NCBI GenBank assembly: GCA_003485885.1
Contig: DNHM01000192.1
Location: 408 to 18,982, forward strand
Direction: 5' to 3'
Origin: Acidimicrobiaceae bacterium
Lineage (GTDB): Bacteria; Actinomycetota; Acidimicrobiia; Acidimicrobiales; UBA10347
Length of the DNA: 18,575 bases
The notes under the pieces were generated by a model. The model made no database searches, was not told the origin of the DNA, and saw only the letters and a program-made list of their open reading frames with translations. The translations under genes and the position numbers were made by a program. Positions 6,687-14,749 of this stretch are shown here, piece after piece (position 1 is the first letter of the stretch; each line of letters begins with the position of its first letter).

Positions 6687-8156
6687 CTACTCCACCGTGA
6701 TGTCGAGTTCGAAGGCGCCACCGCCGATTCCGGTGGCAACATCGATGACGTAGATGACATCGGCAGCCACTTCGTAGGTGACTATCTGACGGCCGTCGTC
6801 CGTGCCCTCCGCATCGATAACTCGATCCTCTCCCGCATCAAAAAGCGCCAAGGTCACTTCCATCTCGTCGATGGCGTCGACGGCGATGGTTAGTGTTCCC
6901 GAGTTGGGCGGTTGGATTATGTACTGCAGCGACGTCGCATTCCCGGTTCGACCGATGAGTTGATCGTTAGACGCCAGTTCGAGCACGGCTGTTTCCGGAG
7001 CCAGCAGGACGAAGTCGAAGCTCCCCACTGAATCGTCGAAGCTCCATACCTGGAAGTAATAGTCCCCGTCTTGCGGCACTTCAATCACCAACTCTTCGAG
7101 GCCAGTGGTTGCGTCCACCTCGTAGAGCACGTCACCGGTCTCTGCCTCGATGACCAACACGACGACGTCGTGGTCTGGGGAGTCGGGTTGCACAATCAGC
7201 CGCACCACGTCGCCAGCGAAAGCAGTGAATGGGAACTCTTGCGGCTCTTCGGGGTCGTCAATCACGTCGCTGCCACGCAGAAATGTCCCGGAGCCTGCAA
7301 GCGAACGTTCAACAACCGCCTCGGCAAAGCCGGACGCACCCTCGTACCCGCTGACGACCACCGAGTACAGCCCATCGGCGGGCATCTCGAGGACTCGTAT
7401 CCGCTCGGTACCGAAGGAACGATCGACCGGTCCGTTCTCGAGAAACGACACGCCATCGCTGTTGCGGACATCGACCACAACATCGAGATCATCCACCGGT
7501 ACAACCGTGATATCGATCCACTCGCCCTCGTCAGCAACAAACGTTATTTGGGCAACGCCGCTGGCTGTGACCTCGATCGGCGTGGCCTGGCCAAACCTGA
7601 CTGGCTGACCTAAGGCAACTGCTACTGCAAAGTCGACCGTGACAGCAACATCGCCGATGTTGTCGTCATAACTCGAGACGATCACCGTGTAGACGCCTGA
7701 CTCTTCGACAACTATCCCGTCGACAAACTCGGTGAAAAACGAGTCGTCAACGTCACCGCCAAAAATCGATTGTCGTCGGCTGTCCACCACGTCAACGACC
7801 ACATCAAGATCCTGGTCGAGCGGTTCAACCGTGAGTGCGAAGGTGTCTCCGGCCTCGGCAACGAACTCGAACAACACCGGTTCGACCGCATCAGTGATCG
7901 TGCCTCGGGTCGTTTCACCCCCAACGAGCCGCTCGGGAGCTTCCGTCGCGGGCACAGGCGTGGCGGTCGGTTCGGGGACTGCCGTCGGTACCGCAGTAGC
8001 TGGTTCCGACGGTGTTGGTTCCGACGCCTGATCCGTGGCAACTGCGGTGGGCGTGGTCGCTGCGTCGGCGATGATCACCGTCTCGCCCCCGGTGGCGGAA
8101 CACGACAGGTTCGCCAACCCAACGATGACCACAACTGCAGCCAGTCTTCTTGTCAT
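6687..8156 (-). CDS. secreted acidic protein with four PPC-like beta domains
   Basis: The 489-residue product starts with a typical export signal (MTRRLAAVVVIVGLANLSCS). The Cys at 19 suggests a lipoprotein, but the residue at -3 is Asn, which does not fit the standard lipobox, so attachment is uncertain. A Thr/Pro/Ala/Glu-rich linker (about 33-75) leads to four tandem repeats of about 100 residues. Each has a strand like DLDVVVDVVDS, DLDVVVDVRNS, DHDVVVLVIEA or EMEVTLALFDA, and an ending like GVYTVIVSSYDDN, GLYSVVVSGYEG or GDYYFQVWSFDDS. This is the pattern of bacterial pre-peptidase C-terminal (PPC) domains, usually attached to secreted proteases; here no catalytic domain exists. The protein is rich in Asp and Glu and nearly Cys-free. 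GAAGG a few bases before the ATG serves as ribosome binding site. A surface-binding or scaffold role is a guess. Confidence 0.75.
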   Translation of the reverse strand: MTRRLAAVVVIVGLANLSCSATGGETVIIADAATTPTAVATDQASEPTPSEPATAVPTAVPEPTATPVPATEAPERLVGGETTRGTITDAVEPVLFEFVAEAGDTFALTVEPLDQDLDVVVDVVDSRRQSIFGGDVDDSFFTEFVDGIVVEESGVYTVIVSSYDDNIGDVAVTVDFAVAVALGQPVRFGQATPIEVTASGVAQITFVADEGEWIDITVVPVDDLDVVVDVRNSDGVSFLENGPVDRSFGTERIRVLEMPADGLYSVVVSGYEGASGFAEAVVERSLAGSGTFLRGSDVIDDPEEPQEFPFTAFAGDVVRLIVQPDSPDHDVVVLVIEAETGDVLYEVDATTGLEELVIEVPQDGDYYFQVWSFDDSVGSFDFVLLAPETAVLELASNDQLIGRTGNATSLQYIIQPPNSGTLTIAVDAIDEMEVTLALFDAGEDRVIDAEGTDDGRQIVTYEVAADVIYVIDVATGIGGGAFELDITVE

Positions 8157-8313
8157 CAGCCTTCATCTCTGTTCGTTCGCCGACAGTGATGTGCGACGGT
8201 CAAAAACAATCCTGTCGACCAGCGCCACAAAACATCAGGGTCAAACGTCCTGGCTTCTCGACCTCGAGTGATGATGGTTAGGGCGCCCGAAGCCTGACGA
8301 GAGGGCAGACGGC

Positions 8314-8319
8314 TAGTCT
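8314..8319 (+). promoter_or_regulatory. -10 element (TAGTCT) of the LLM oxidoreductase operon
   Basis: TAGTCT, six bases (CGGTGG), then the ATG at 8326. This places the transcript start on the start codon. The hexamer is identical to the one before the methyltransferase gene. The rest of the divergent gap (8157-8313) shows only an 8-base palindrome and no convincing -35. Confidence 0.5.
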
Positions 8320-8325
8320 CGGTGG

Positions 8326-9207
8326 ATGACAAATGCGATGAAATTTGGGTGGCTCTCGCCGGTGATCGGTAATCAATGGAGCGATCACAAGCCGATCGTG
8401 ATGTTCCAAGAGCGCAACATCTTGCCCACTGCGCTTGAACACTTCGACTCGTTGTGGATCGCCGACCACTTCTACGGCTTCGATGCCAAAACCGACCCGT
8501 TCATGGAAGCATGGACGACCCTGACATGGATGGCGGCAAAGTTCCCAGACGTGATGTTGTGTCACCATGTGTTGGGTCACGGTTACCGTCCGCCAGCGCT
8601 CACCGCAAAAATGGCGGCAACACTCCAAGTGTTGTCAGGCAACCGTTTCATCCTGGGAATTGGAGCGGGCTGGCGGGAAGACGAGTACGCCGCCTACGGC
8701 TACGACTTCCCCAAACCTTCGGTGCGATTTACTGAGCTCGACGAATTGCTGCAGATCTGCAAACTCATGTGGACCGAAGACGAACCATCGTTCACCGGCA
8801 CCCATTTCTCGATCGATGGCGCTTCGGCACCACCACTTCCCGAGGTCGTACCACCGATCTGTATCGGCGCTTCGGGCGAACAGATCGGTCTGCCTTTGGC
8901 TGGCCGCCATGCCGACATCTGGAACGGGTTCGCTCGCGGCACCGAAGATGATTGGCGTCGCAAGGTCGACATTGTGCACACCGCGGCATCCGATGCCGGG
9001 CGTAACCCCGCCGCTATCGAGATCTGCCAGACCGTCGAAAACGCGCTGCCCGAAACAGATGCCGAAGCTCAAGAGTTGCTCGAGAAACTCGCTCGCAAGG
9101 CCGAACTCGGGGTGACCTACTTCGTGATGGACTTCGGCAATCCCCTCACCACCGACCATGTCTTACGATTTGTCGAGCAGGTTCAAATGCCACTCCGAGC
9201 TAGCTGA
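8326..9207 (+). CDS. LLM-class (luciferase-like) flavin/F420-dependent oxidoreductase
   Basis: The 293-residue product is a TIM-barrel enzyme of the bacterial luciferase-like family. The best motif is RFILGIGAGWREDEY at residues 107-121, with the usual preceding helix (PPALTAKMAATLQVLSGN) and the following PSVRFTELDELLQICKLMW segment. VPPICIGASGEQIGLPLAGRHAD is the typical strand-helix near the cofactor phosphate. In actinobacteria many members use F420 rather than FMN; the sequence alone does not decide this. ATG 8326 is chosen for its TAGTCT-N6 spacing; an ATG 12 bases later is an alternative. The stop is eight bases before the SDR gene, so the two form an operon and may act on the same alcohol or ketone-type metabolite. 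The substrate is unknown. Confidence 0.87.
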   Translation: MTNAMKFGWLSPVIGNQWSDHKPIVMFQERNILPTALEHFDSLWIADHFYGFDAKTDPFMEAWTTLTWMAAKFPDVMLCHHVLGHGYRPPALTAKMAATLQVLSGNRFILGIGAGWREDEYAAYGYDFPKPSVRFTELDELLQICKLMWTEDEPSFTGTHFSIDGASAPPLPEVVPPICIGASGEQIGLPLAGRHADIWNGFARGTEDDWRRKVDIVHTAASDAGRNPAAIEICQTVENALPETDAEAQELLEKLARKAELGVTYFVMDFGNPLTTDHVLRFVEQVQMPLRAS

Positions 9208-9215
9208 CTCACACC

Positions 9216-10055
9216 ATGAAGAGCTTTCGGGGCAAGGTTGCAGCGATCACCGGCGCCGGGTCAGGGATTGGTCGAGCCCTGGCCGAAGAACTCGCCCGTC
9301 GGGGCGCACACTTGGCGCTCAGCGATATCGATGAAGTAGGTCTGGCCGAGACTGTCAGCTTGTGTGAAGGGCTGGACGTCAAGGTCACTTCGACCGTCCT
9401 CGATGTCGCCGACAAGGACGCCATGTTTGCCTGGGCCGACCAGGCAGCCGACGAGCATGGCGACGTGCATCTAATCATCAATAATGCTGGCGTCGACCTG
9501 AGCGCCACCGTTGAAGGTGCAAGCTACGACGACTTCGAATGGCTCATGAACATCAACTTCTGGGGCGTGGTGCACGGCACCAAGGCATTTCTTCCCCACC
9601 TACGTGCGACCGGGCAAGGCCATGTCGTCAACATCTCGAGCGTGTTCGGTCTGGTCAGCATCCCGACCCAATCCGCGTATAACGCAGCAAAATTTGGTGT
9701 GCGTGGTTTCACCGATGCATTGCGGATCGAACTCGATATTCAACAATGCGGGGTTTCGGCCACCACCATCCATCCTGGTGGCATCAAAACAAACATCGCG
9801 CGCAATGCACGGATCGACGACAGCGCCAGCGCCTTCGGTGATGACCCGGCCGAGTTCGGGACCGAGTTCGACAAGTTAGCTCGCACCACCCCCGAAAAGG
9901 CTGCCCACCAGATCCTGCGAGCGGTATCGCGTAACCGGCGCCGAGCCCTGATCGGGCCCGACGCGGTTGTGTTCGATCTAGCCTCTCGGCTTCCCGCAGG
10001 CCTATACCAACGACTACTCGCCGCTGGTGCCCGCCGGAATATGAGCAAGCGTTAG
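9216..10055 (+). CDS. short-chain dehydrogenase/reductase (SDR)
   Basis: The 279-residue product is a classical SDR. The nucleotide-binding TGAGSGIG motif is at residues 12-19. Asp37 (ALSDID) at the end of strand 2 favours NAD over NADP. NNAG is at 89-92, the catalytic Ser is about residue 142, and Tyr155 and Lys159 lie in AYNAAKFGVRGF. HPGGIKTNIA is the usual loop after the active site. An extended C-terminus of about 60 residues ends in a basic stretch. No good ribosome binding site precedes the ATG, and it follows the LLM gene by eight bases, so translation probably depends on the upstream gene. The physiological substrate cannot be inferred. It converges with the peroxiredoxin gene, with 19 bases between the stops. 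Confidence 0.9.
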   Translation: MKSFRGKVAAITGAGSGIGRALAEELARRGAHLALSDIDEVGLAETVSLCEGLDVKVTSTVLDVADKDAMFAWADQAADEHGDVHLIINNAGVDLSATVEGASYDDFEWLMNINFWGVVHGTKAFLPHLRATGQGHVVNISSVFGLVSIPTQSAYNAAKFGVRGFTDALRIELDIQQCGVSATTIHPGGIKTNIARNARIDDSASAFGDDPAEFGTEFDKLARTTPEKAAHQILRAVSRNRRRALIGPDAVVFDLASRLPAGLYQRLLAAGARRNMSKR

Positions 10056-10074
10056 CGAGCCCAGCTGCAACGGC

Positions 10075-10707
10075 TCAGCTTGATGGAGCGTCGGCGAAAC
10101 GCAGATACGGCTTTACCACTTCGACATTTTCGAAACGTTCGATCGCATCTTCGGTCGACATTCCAGGTGACACGATGACGCGGTCGCCCGGCTTCCAATC
10201 GGCAGGGGTTGCGATGGGGTCACGATCTGTGGCCTGCAGTGCGTCGAGTACCCGCACGATTTCGTCGAAGTTGCGGCCGACTGACTTTGGGTACGTCAGG
10301 CTCAGACGAAGCTTGTTTTCTGGGTCGATGACGAATACCGAACGTACCGTAGAGGTGTCGCCTTCGCCGGGATGGATCATGTCGTAGAGCTCGGCGACCG
10401 TGCGATCCGGGTCGGCCACAATCGGGAAATTCAATGCGGTGCCCGACACTTCACCAATATCGGGGGCCCAACCATGATGATCTTCGATCGGGTCGACAGA
10501 TAACGCCATGGCCTTGGTATTGCGGTTGGCAAACTCCGTCTGAAGCGCTGCGGTGCGGCCGAGTTCGGTGGTACAGACAGGAGTAAAATCGGCTGGGTGG
10601 CTGAAGAAGACTGCCCAGGATCCTGCCTTCCACTGATGGAAGCTGATCTCCCCGTCGGTGGTATCAGCGGTGAAGTCGGGGACGGTGTCGCCTAGGTGCA
10701 AACTCAT
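10075..10707 (-). CDS. 1-Cys peroxiredoxin (Prx6-type)
   Basis: The 210-residue protein belongs to the AhpC/TSA family and reduces hydrogen peroxide or organic peroxides through a single active Cys. The catalytic signature is PADFTPVC at residues 38-45 (Thr42, Cys45), and the partner Arg122 is in TVRSVFVID. The C-terminal arm with WKPGDRVIVSPGM and VEVVKPYLRF is the marker of the Prx6 branch and forms the dimer interface. There is no resolving Cys, so an external reductant is needed. The start is well defined: AAAGGA (10714-10719) lies six bases before the ATG, and TAGTAT (10738-10743) upstream could be the -10. The protein is cytoplasmic. No OxyR-type regulator is adjacent. Confidence 0.93.
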   Translation of the reverse strand: MSLHLGDTVPDFTADTTDGEISFHQWKAGSWAVFFSHPADFTPVCTTELGRTAALQTEFANRNTKAMALSVDPIEDHHGWAPDIGEVSGTALNFPIVADPDRTVAELYDMIHPGEGDTSTVRSVFVIDPENKLRLSLTYPKSVGRNFDEIVRVLDALQATDRDPIATPADWKPGDRVIVSPGMSTEDAIERFENVEVVKPYLRFADAPSS

Positions 10708-10737
10708 GTTGAGTCCTTTCGTGCGGATCTGCCAACC

Positions 10738-10743
10738 ATACTA
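10738..10743 (-). promoter_or_regulatory. probable -10 (TAGTAT) of the peroxiredoxin gene
   Basis: TAGTAT on the minus strand would start transcription near 10731 and give a leader of about 24 bases that includes the AAAGGA ribosome binding site. No -35 stands out. Confidence 0.35.
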
Positions 10744-10760
10744 GTAGCCCATTCGTATAA

Positions 10761-10922
10761 TTGTCCGTACATTTCGACAGCCGGCGAGACAACCCCTACG
10801 CCGATGACGTGGACCTACGCAACATTTGGGTTGAGGCCGGCCGAGTGGCCGACCGTATGGACACCAACCAGGTCGATGAACTCGTCTAGCTGCTCGTCAT
10901 CGCCCAAAACCTCAGCTGCTGA
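10761..10922 (+). pseudogene. possible decayed small protein gene
   Basis: Inside the 274-base gap between the peroxiredoxin and thiQ, the plus strand has a frame from TTG 10761 to TAG 10887-10889 and on to TGA 10920-10922. Its codons are strongly G-first and C-third, like real genes here. It reads DNPYADDVDLRNIWVEAGRV, then ADRMDTNQVDELV, a stop, and LLVIAQNLSC. A single changed base (for example GAG to TAG) would join both parts into one helical peptide of about 52 residues. A TATAAT at 10756-10761 is too close to serve this start. I recognise no family. Nothing else is supported in the gap. Confidence 0.25.
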
Positions 10923-10981
10923 GTTTCCGCTTCGCCAAAACGATGAACAGCGACACCCCGCTCGCCTTCGACAGCTCATCG

Positions 10982-11944
10982 CTAACCGATGAGCGGCGAC
11001 AACATGTCGGGCCGCAGTGTGAGTTTGACCTGGCTCCCGACAACACTCGGATCGGCGCTAAATACCCGCCACTGTTGGCCGTCTACCTCGATGAGAAGTC
11101 CATACCGATCACCTTGAAATGCGCACGCCGTCACGGTGCCTGCGTAGCTCCCGTCAGCCGGTCGATCGCCTGGGGGGACCAAAGCCACCGCGTCTGGGCG
11201 CACCGCAAACCGCTGGCCGTCGCGTTCAATGATTGCCTCGTGCCCAACAAAACGAGCGACGAGTTCTGACTGTGGATCGCGCCATACCTCGGCCGGCGAA
11301 CCACTCCGCAGGAGGCGGCCTCCATGCATCACGCCTACCTGATCCGCAACCGAGAAGGCTTCGTCCTGGTCATGGGTGACGTAGACCGAGGTCTGACGCA
11401 ACTCATGCAGTAAACGAGCGAGCTCAGCATTCAGCTCGATGCGTCGGGCTCGGTCCAGCGACGCGAGAGGCTCGTCAAGCAGGAGGAGCTCAGGCTCCGG
11501 TGCCAACGCTCGAGCCAACGCAACCCGCTGGGCTTCGCCGCCAGACAGTCCCTCGACGCTGCGACCTCCAAAACCTGCAAGCCCAACCATCTCAAGCAGC
11601 TCGTGCGTGCGTTCGTGCTGTCGGCTCGTACTAGCCCCTGCCATCTTGAGACCAAACGCAATGTTGTCGGCCACAGATCGATGCGTAAATAGCGCATGGT
11701 CCTGAAACATCAGACCGATACCCCGCTGATGGGTCGGGACCTGGGTGATATCACGGCCTTGCCAAACAATCTGACCACTGACGGGCTGAACCAGCCCAGC
11801 AATCGTGCGCAACAAGGTCGACTTGCCACAACCGCTTGGCCCAACAAGCGCGAGCACTTCGCCGGTTGCCACAGTGAGTGTTACCTGGTCGACGGCAATG
11901 GTCTCGCCATAACGAACCGTGACAGCTTCGATCGCAAGCGTCAC
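10982..11944 (-). CDS. thiQ: thiamine ABC transporter ATP-binding protein
   Basis: The 320-residue ATPase subunit has all ABC motifs: Walker A GPSGCGKST at residues 35-43, Q-loop Gln81 (MFQDH), signature LSGGEAQR at 133-140, Walker B LLLLDEP at 153-159 and the switch His191 (VTHDQDEA). After about residue 225 it carries an extra TOBE-like beta domain (ERDGQRFAVRPDAVALVPPG onward). Escherichia coli ThiQ lacks this, so the protein is longer than the classical form and looks more like iron/sulfate-type importers. Assignment to thiamine comes from the operon: its ATG overlaps the thiP stop by four bases, and the whole unit is led by a TPP riboswitch and a ThiB-like binding protein. It powers uptake at the inner face of the membrane. 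No clear terminator follows; a short hairpin near 10906-10926 is weak. Confidence 0.87.
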   Translation of the reverse strand: MTLAIEAVTVRYGETIAVDQVTLTVATGEVLALVGPSGCGKSTLLRTIAGLVQPVSGQIVWQGRDITQVPTHQRGIGLMFQDHALFTHRSVADNIAFGLKMAGASTSRQHERTHELLEMVGLAGFGGRSVEGLSGGEAQRVALARALAPEPELLLLDEPLASLDRARRIELNAELARLLHELRQTSVYVTHDQDEAFSVADQVGVMHGGRLLRSGSPAEVWRDPQSELVARFVGHEAIIERDGQRFAVRPDAVALVPPGDRPADGSYAGTVTACAFQGDRYGLLIEVDGQQWRVFSADPSVVGSQVKLTLRPDMLSPLIG

Positions 11945-13551
11945 AACATCCCACCAGAGGTCGGATGTAGCCGATCGCTCAGGAAGACAACAAGTGCGGT
12001 GACGACCATCAGGATTACCGATAGTGCCATGGCCTGGCCTCGGAGAAGATCACCCGGCGTCGCAAGAAGCCGCTGTATGGCGAGCGGCACCGTCAACAGA
12101 TCCGATCGGCGACCAACGAACGAGGTCGCACCGAACTCGCCAAGGCTGATCGCAAAGGCAAAACCAACGCCGGTCGCCAATGCACGAGCACCAATGCGCA
12201 GATCGATCTCACGACGGACGCGGCCAGGCGAGGCACCTAGCGTGGCCGCGACCTCGCGCATACCTGGGTCAATTGCGCGTAGTACCGGAACGACACCCCG
12301 GACTACGAAGGGAATTGCTAGCAACGACTGGGTGATCGGCACGATCCACCATGAGCCCCGGAGATCGAGCACACCGCGGTCAAGCGAAATGAGAACACCG
12401 AACCCCAAGGTCACCGCGGACGTTCCAAGTGGCAGCAACATGCCAAGGTCGAGGAGCCGGCTCACCGAGCGGGTGCCATGCACGATGGCCAGCGACGCCA
12501 TACCTCCGATGACCAGAGCGATACCTGCGGCCACCACCGCGAACGCGAGTGAGTTCACCAATGCATCTGCAGCGCTGATCGGCAGGAGCCGAACGCGTTC
12601 ACCTAACGCCCGGTAGTTCGCAAACGAGTAACCGCCACCGCTCGCCAGCGACCGTTCGACCAGCACCGCCAAGGGCAGACCCAACACGACGGCGGTACCA
12701 GTCAGCGTCGTAGCCAGCACGCCACGCTGACGCGCCGTCTGGGCCGGCACCGCCCGGTCGGCAACCAGCCCCTGTCGACCCACGGCTCTACGTTGCAGCC
12801 ATCCATTCGTGACGACCAACGACACCACCGCGACCATTTGCACGATCGACAGCGCGGCAGCAGTCGAGATGTCGGAGCGGGTGACCGCATACCGGTAGAT
12901 CTCGGTTTCGATGCTGGATCTACGGGGTCCGCCGAGCAGCAAAATGACGGCAAAAGATGTGAAGCTGAAAAGGAATACGACCGACACGGCTGCGATCAAC
13001 GACGGCCGAAGCCGAGGTAAGGTCACTTCCACGAACGCCCGCCACGGCGATGCCCCCAGTGTGCGGGCCGCCTCTTCTGGCCGACGATCGAGCTGACTCC
13101 AGAAACCACCCACGCTGCGGGCGAACACTGCGACATTAAAGAAGGCATGCGCGAGCAGAATGGCCCACACCGTGTGACGAAGTCGCACCGCTCCCTCGTC
13201 GAGATTGAACCGATCCATCAACGCAATAAACGCACCCGCAACCACCACGGTTGGCAACACGAATGGCACCGTCACCAGCACACGAGCGAGTCGCCGACCT
13301 GCGAACTGCCGGTTGGCTAACGCCCAGGTCAACGGCAGCGCGAACAACCCGGCAAGCAAGGTTGAGAGCGCTGCCTGCCAGGTCGTGAACCAGATGATCT
13401 TGAGGAACCGAGAACCGGTGATCACCTCGAGCAAACGACCTGCATCAAGCCCCAACCCGCGCGCCAACAAGGTGGCTACCGGGTACACAAAGAAGACCGC
13501 AACGAACATCGCTGGCACAACTGCCAACAACGCGCTGCGGAATGTCTTCAT
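11941..13551 (-). CDS. thiP: thiamine ABC transporter permease (fused two-domain)
   Basis: The 536-residue integral membrane protein contains two binding-protein-dependent permease domains in one chain, as in ThiP and the related iron permeases. Each half has its cytoplasmic EAA loop that contacts the ATPase: EEAARTLGASPWRAF at about residues 159-173 and MREVAATLGASPGRV at about 431-445. About twelve hydrophobic helices are visible, starting with LLAVVPAMFVAVFFVYPVAT. It begins four bases after the thiB stop and overlaps thiQ by four bases, so the three genes are translationally linked. Specificity for thiamine is inferred from the TPP riboswitch and the ThiB-like protein; by sequence alone an iron(III) permease would be the main alternative. 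Confidence 0.87.
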   Translation of the reverse strand: MKTFRSALLAVVPAMFVAVFFVYPVATLLARGLGLDAGRLLEVITGSRFLKIIWFTTWQAALSTLLAGLFALPLTWALANRQFAGRRLARVLVTVPFVLPTVVVAGAFIALMDRFNLDEGAVRLRHTVWAILLAHAFFNVAVFARSVGGFWSQLDRRPEEAARTLGASPWRAFVEVTLPRLRPSLIAAVSVVFLFSFTSFAVILLLGGPRRSSIETEIYRYAVTRSDISTAAALSIVQMVAVVSLVVTNGWLQRRAVGRQGLVADRAVPAQTARQRGVLATTLTGTAVVLGLPLAVLVERSLASGGGYSFANYRALGERVRLLPISAADALVNSLAFAVVAAGIALVIGGMASLAIVHGTRSVSRLLDLGMLLPLGTSAVTLGFGVLISLDRGVLDLRGSWWIVPITQSLLAIPFVVRGVVPVLRAIDPGMREVAATLGASPGRVRREIDLRIGARALATGVGFAFAISLGEFGATSFVGRRSDLLTVPLAIQRLLATPGDLLRGQAMALSVILMVVTALVVFLSDRLHPTSGGML

Positions 13552-13555
13552 GAGC

Positions 13556-14608
13556 TCAACCTAAAACGATTTCGACCCAGCGTTCGGTCCAGGCCTCGCG
13601 ATTTGTTTCAATCTCTTGCGGGGTGAGCGTGGCTGGATTGTCCGCCAGCTGGCCGAACTCTACGAACGCCTCGGGCAACGCCGCATCTCTGTTCGCTGGA
13701 TACACGAACATGTTCAGTGGGATGTCCTCTTGGAAATCTGAGCTGAGCATGAAGTCGATGAGTTGTTGCGCCGCGCCTGGTGCTTCGGTGCCAGCAAGAA
13801 TGCCAGCGAACTCGACCTGCCGGAAGCAGCTGTCATACAACACCGCGCTCGGCGCGGTGTCGATCGGCGGATCAGCAAAAATCACTTCAGCTGGCGGGCT
13901 CGATGCGTAACTGGTCACGATGGAGCGGGAACCGCCACCAGCGATGAACTCGCCGTAGTAGGCATCACTCCAGCCAGCAGTAATGGAGACACCATTGTCG
14001 ACCAGGGACTGCCAGTAGTCCTCCCAGCCATCGCCATACCGAGCAATAGTGGCGAGCAGAAACGCGAAACCAGGCGACGAGGTTTCTGGGTTCATAGTCA
14101 CGAACTGGTCGGCATGTGCCGGGTCGATCAGATCGTCGAGAGTGGCCGGAGCCTCACCTGAAAGTTCGCTGAGCCAGTAGTTGACGCACACATCGCCATA
14201 GTCGATGGGTGTAACTCGATACTCGGGGTCGAGTTGGAGTGCCGCGTCGACGTTTGCCAGCAGTGGCGATTCATACGGCACGAAGAGATCGGCATCGAGG
14301 CCCCGCTGCAGGAACGTGTTGTCGATCCCGAACATGACATCTGCCGTCGGGTTGTCCTTGGTCAAGATTGCGCTGCTGACCAATTGGCCGGCATCGCCAG
14401 ACGAAACCTGCTCAACCTCGATACAAGAGTCAGCGGTGAACGACTCCAGCAGCCCTTCGGACACCACGAACGAGTCGTAAGTGACCAGGGTGATCGTGGG
14501 GCACCCTTCGTCGGCAACGTCGGCATCACTACCGCCGCACCCAACTGCCAAAAGACTAAGAACGAGCGCCACAAGGACTGCACGACATGTGGTGGTTGAA
14601 CGATTCAC
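13556..14608 (-). CDS. thiB: thiamine-binding lipoprotein of ABC transporter
   Basis: The 350-residue substrate-binding protein has a lipoprotein signal peptide ending LLAVGC (Cys24). Its mature part aligns block by block, from memory, with E. coli ThiB/TbpA: TYDSF (43-47), ADVMFGIDN (89-97), PIDYG (134-138), NPETSSPG (173-180), GWSDAYYGEF (212-221) and SYASSP (233-238). The family member captures thiamine, thiamine phosphate or TPP outside the cell and passes it to ThiP. The start is GTG at 14608: the ribosome binding site GGAGGA lies five bases upstream, inside the last conserved segment of the TPP riboswitch. It is the first gene of the thiBPQ operon. Several extra Cys residues (36, 62, 141) may form disulfides after export. 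Confidence in the thiamine role is high because protein and riboswitch agree. Confidence 0.93.
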   Translation of the reverse strand: MNRSTTTCRAVLVALVLSLLAVGCGGSDADVADEGCPTITLVTYDSFVVSEGLLESFTADSCIEVEQVSSGDAGQLVSSAILTKDNPTADVMFGIDNTFLQRGLDADLFVPYESPLLANVDAALQLDPEYRVTPIDYGDVCVNYWLSELSGEAPATLDDLIDPAHADQFVTMNPETSSPGFAFLLATIARYGDGWEDYWQSLVDNGVSITAGWSDAYYGEFIAGGGSRSIVTSYASSPPAEVIFADPPIDTAPSAVLYDSCFRQVEFAGILAGTEAPGAAQQLIDFMLSSDFQEDIPLNMFVYPANRDAALPEAFVEFGQLADNPATLTPQEIETNREAWTERWVEIVLG

Positions 14609-14612
14609 AATA

Positions 14613-14697
14613 TTCCTCCGCTGGCATTACCCAGATCAGGTGTGCGGGTCGACGAAGTGTTCGTCCTCTCAGCCCAGCGTTACCTGAGCTCCCCGTT
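14613..14697 (-). promoter_or_regulatory. TPP riboswitch (THI element) upstream of thiB
   Basis: On the minus strand all conserved parts of the TPP aptamer are present. The pyrimidine-binding CTGAGAGG is at 14665-14672, the pyrophosphate-binding CACCTGATCTGGGTAATGCC at 14623-14642, and the closing CAGCGGAGG at 14615-14623. The P3 arm CTCAG/CTGGG pairs next to the CTGAGA loop. The closing strand holds GGAGGA, the ribosome binding site of thiB, five bases before its GTG. Ligand binding should therefore hide the site and block translation when TPP is plentiful. No T-run terminator is visible, so control is most likely translational. Confidence 0.96.
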
Positions 14698-14698
14698 G

Positions 14699-14749
14699 TT
14701 TGGTTAGCCGTCAATATACAGAGCCGACGGCCCAGTTTGGTTAACCGTC
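14699..14749. repeat. 14-base direct repeat flanking the thi promoter
   Basis: On the minus strand GACGGTTAACCAAA (14736-14749) and GACGGCTAACCAAA (14699-14712) differ at one base and are 23 bases apart. The first copy overlaps the aroQ stop codon; the second covers the predicted thi transcript start. They bracket the -10 at 14713-14718. They could be operator half-sites for a second layer of control, or a small duplication. Confidence 0.45.
14713..14718 (-). promoter_or_regulatory. -10 element (TATATT) of the thiBPQ operon
   Basis: TATATT on the minus strand would start transcription near 14706, about nine bases before the riboswitch aptamer begins, which is the expected distance. The -35 region has no clear match to TTGACA. 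Confidence 0.55.

Noticed and set aside
8281..8288. GGGCGCCC palindrome upstream of the LLM gene
   Set aside because: Eight bases of pure GC are expected by chance in this composition.
10063..10080. AGCTG/CAGCT hairpin between the SDR and peroxiredoxin stops
   Set aside because: Five-base stem without a T-run; likely chance.
10906..10926. Small hairpin CTCAG-CTG-CTGAG with A and T flanks, possible thiQ terminator
   Set aside because: Only five stem pairs and a three-base loop, about 60 bases past the thiQ stop, with a short T stretch; too weak to call.
11696..12616. Open frame of 306 codons on plus opposite thiQ and thiP
   Set aside because: Antisense to two genes with clear ABC transporter motifs; composition is Arg/Ser/Thr-rich as expected for a shadow frame.
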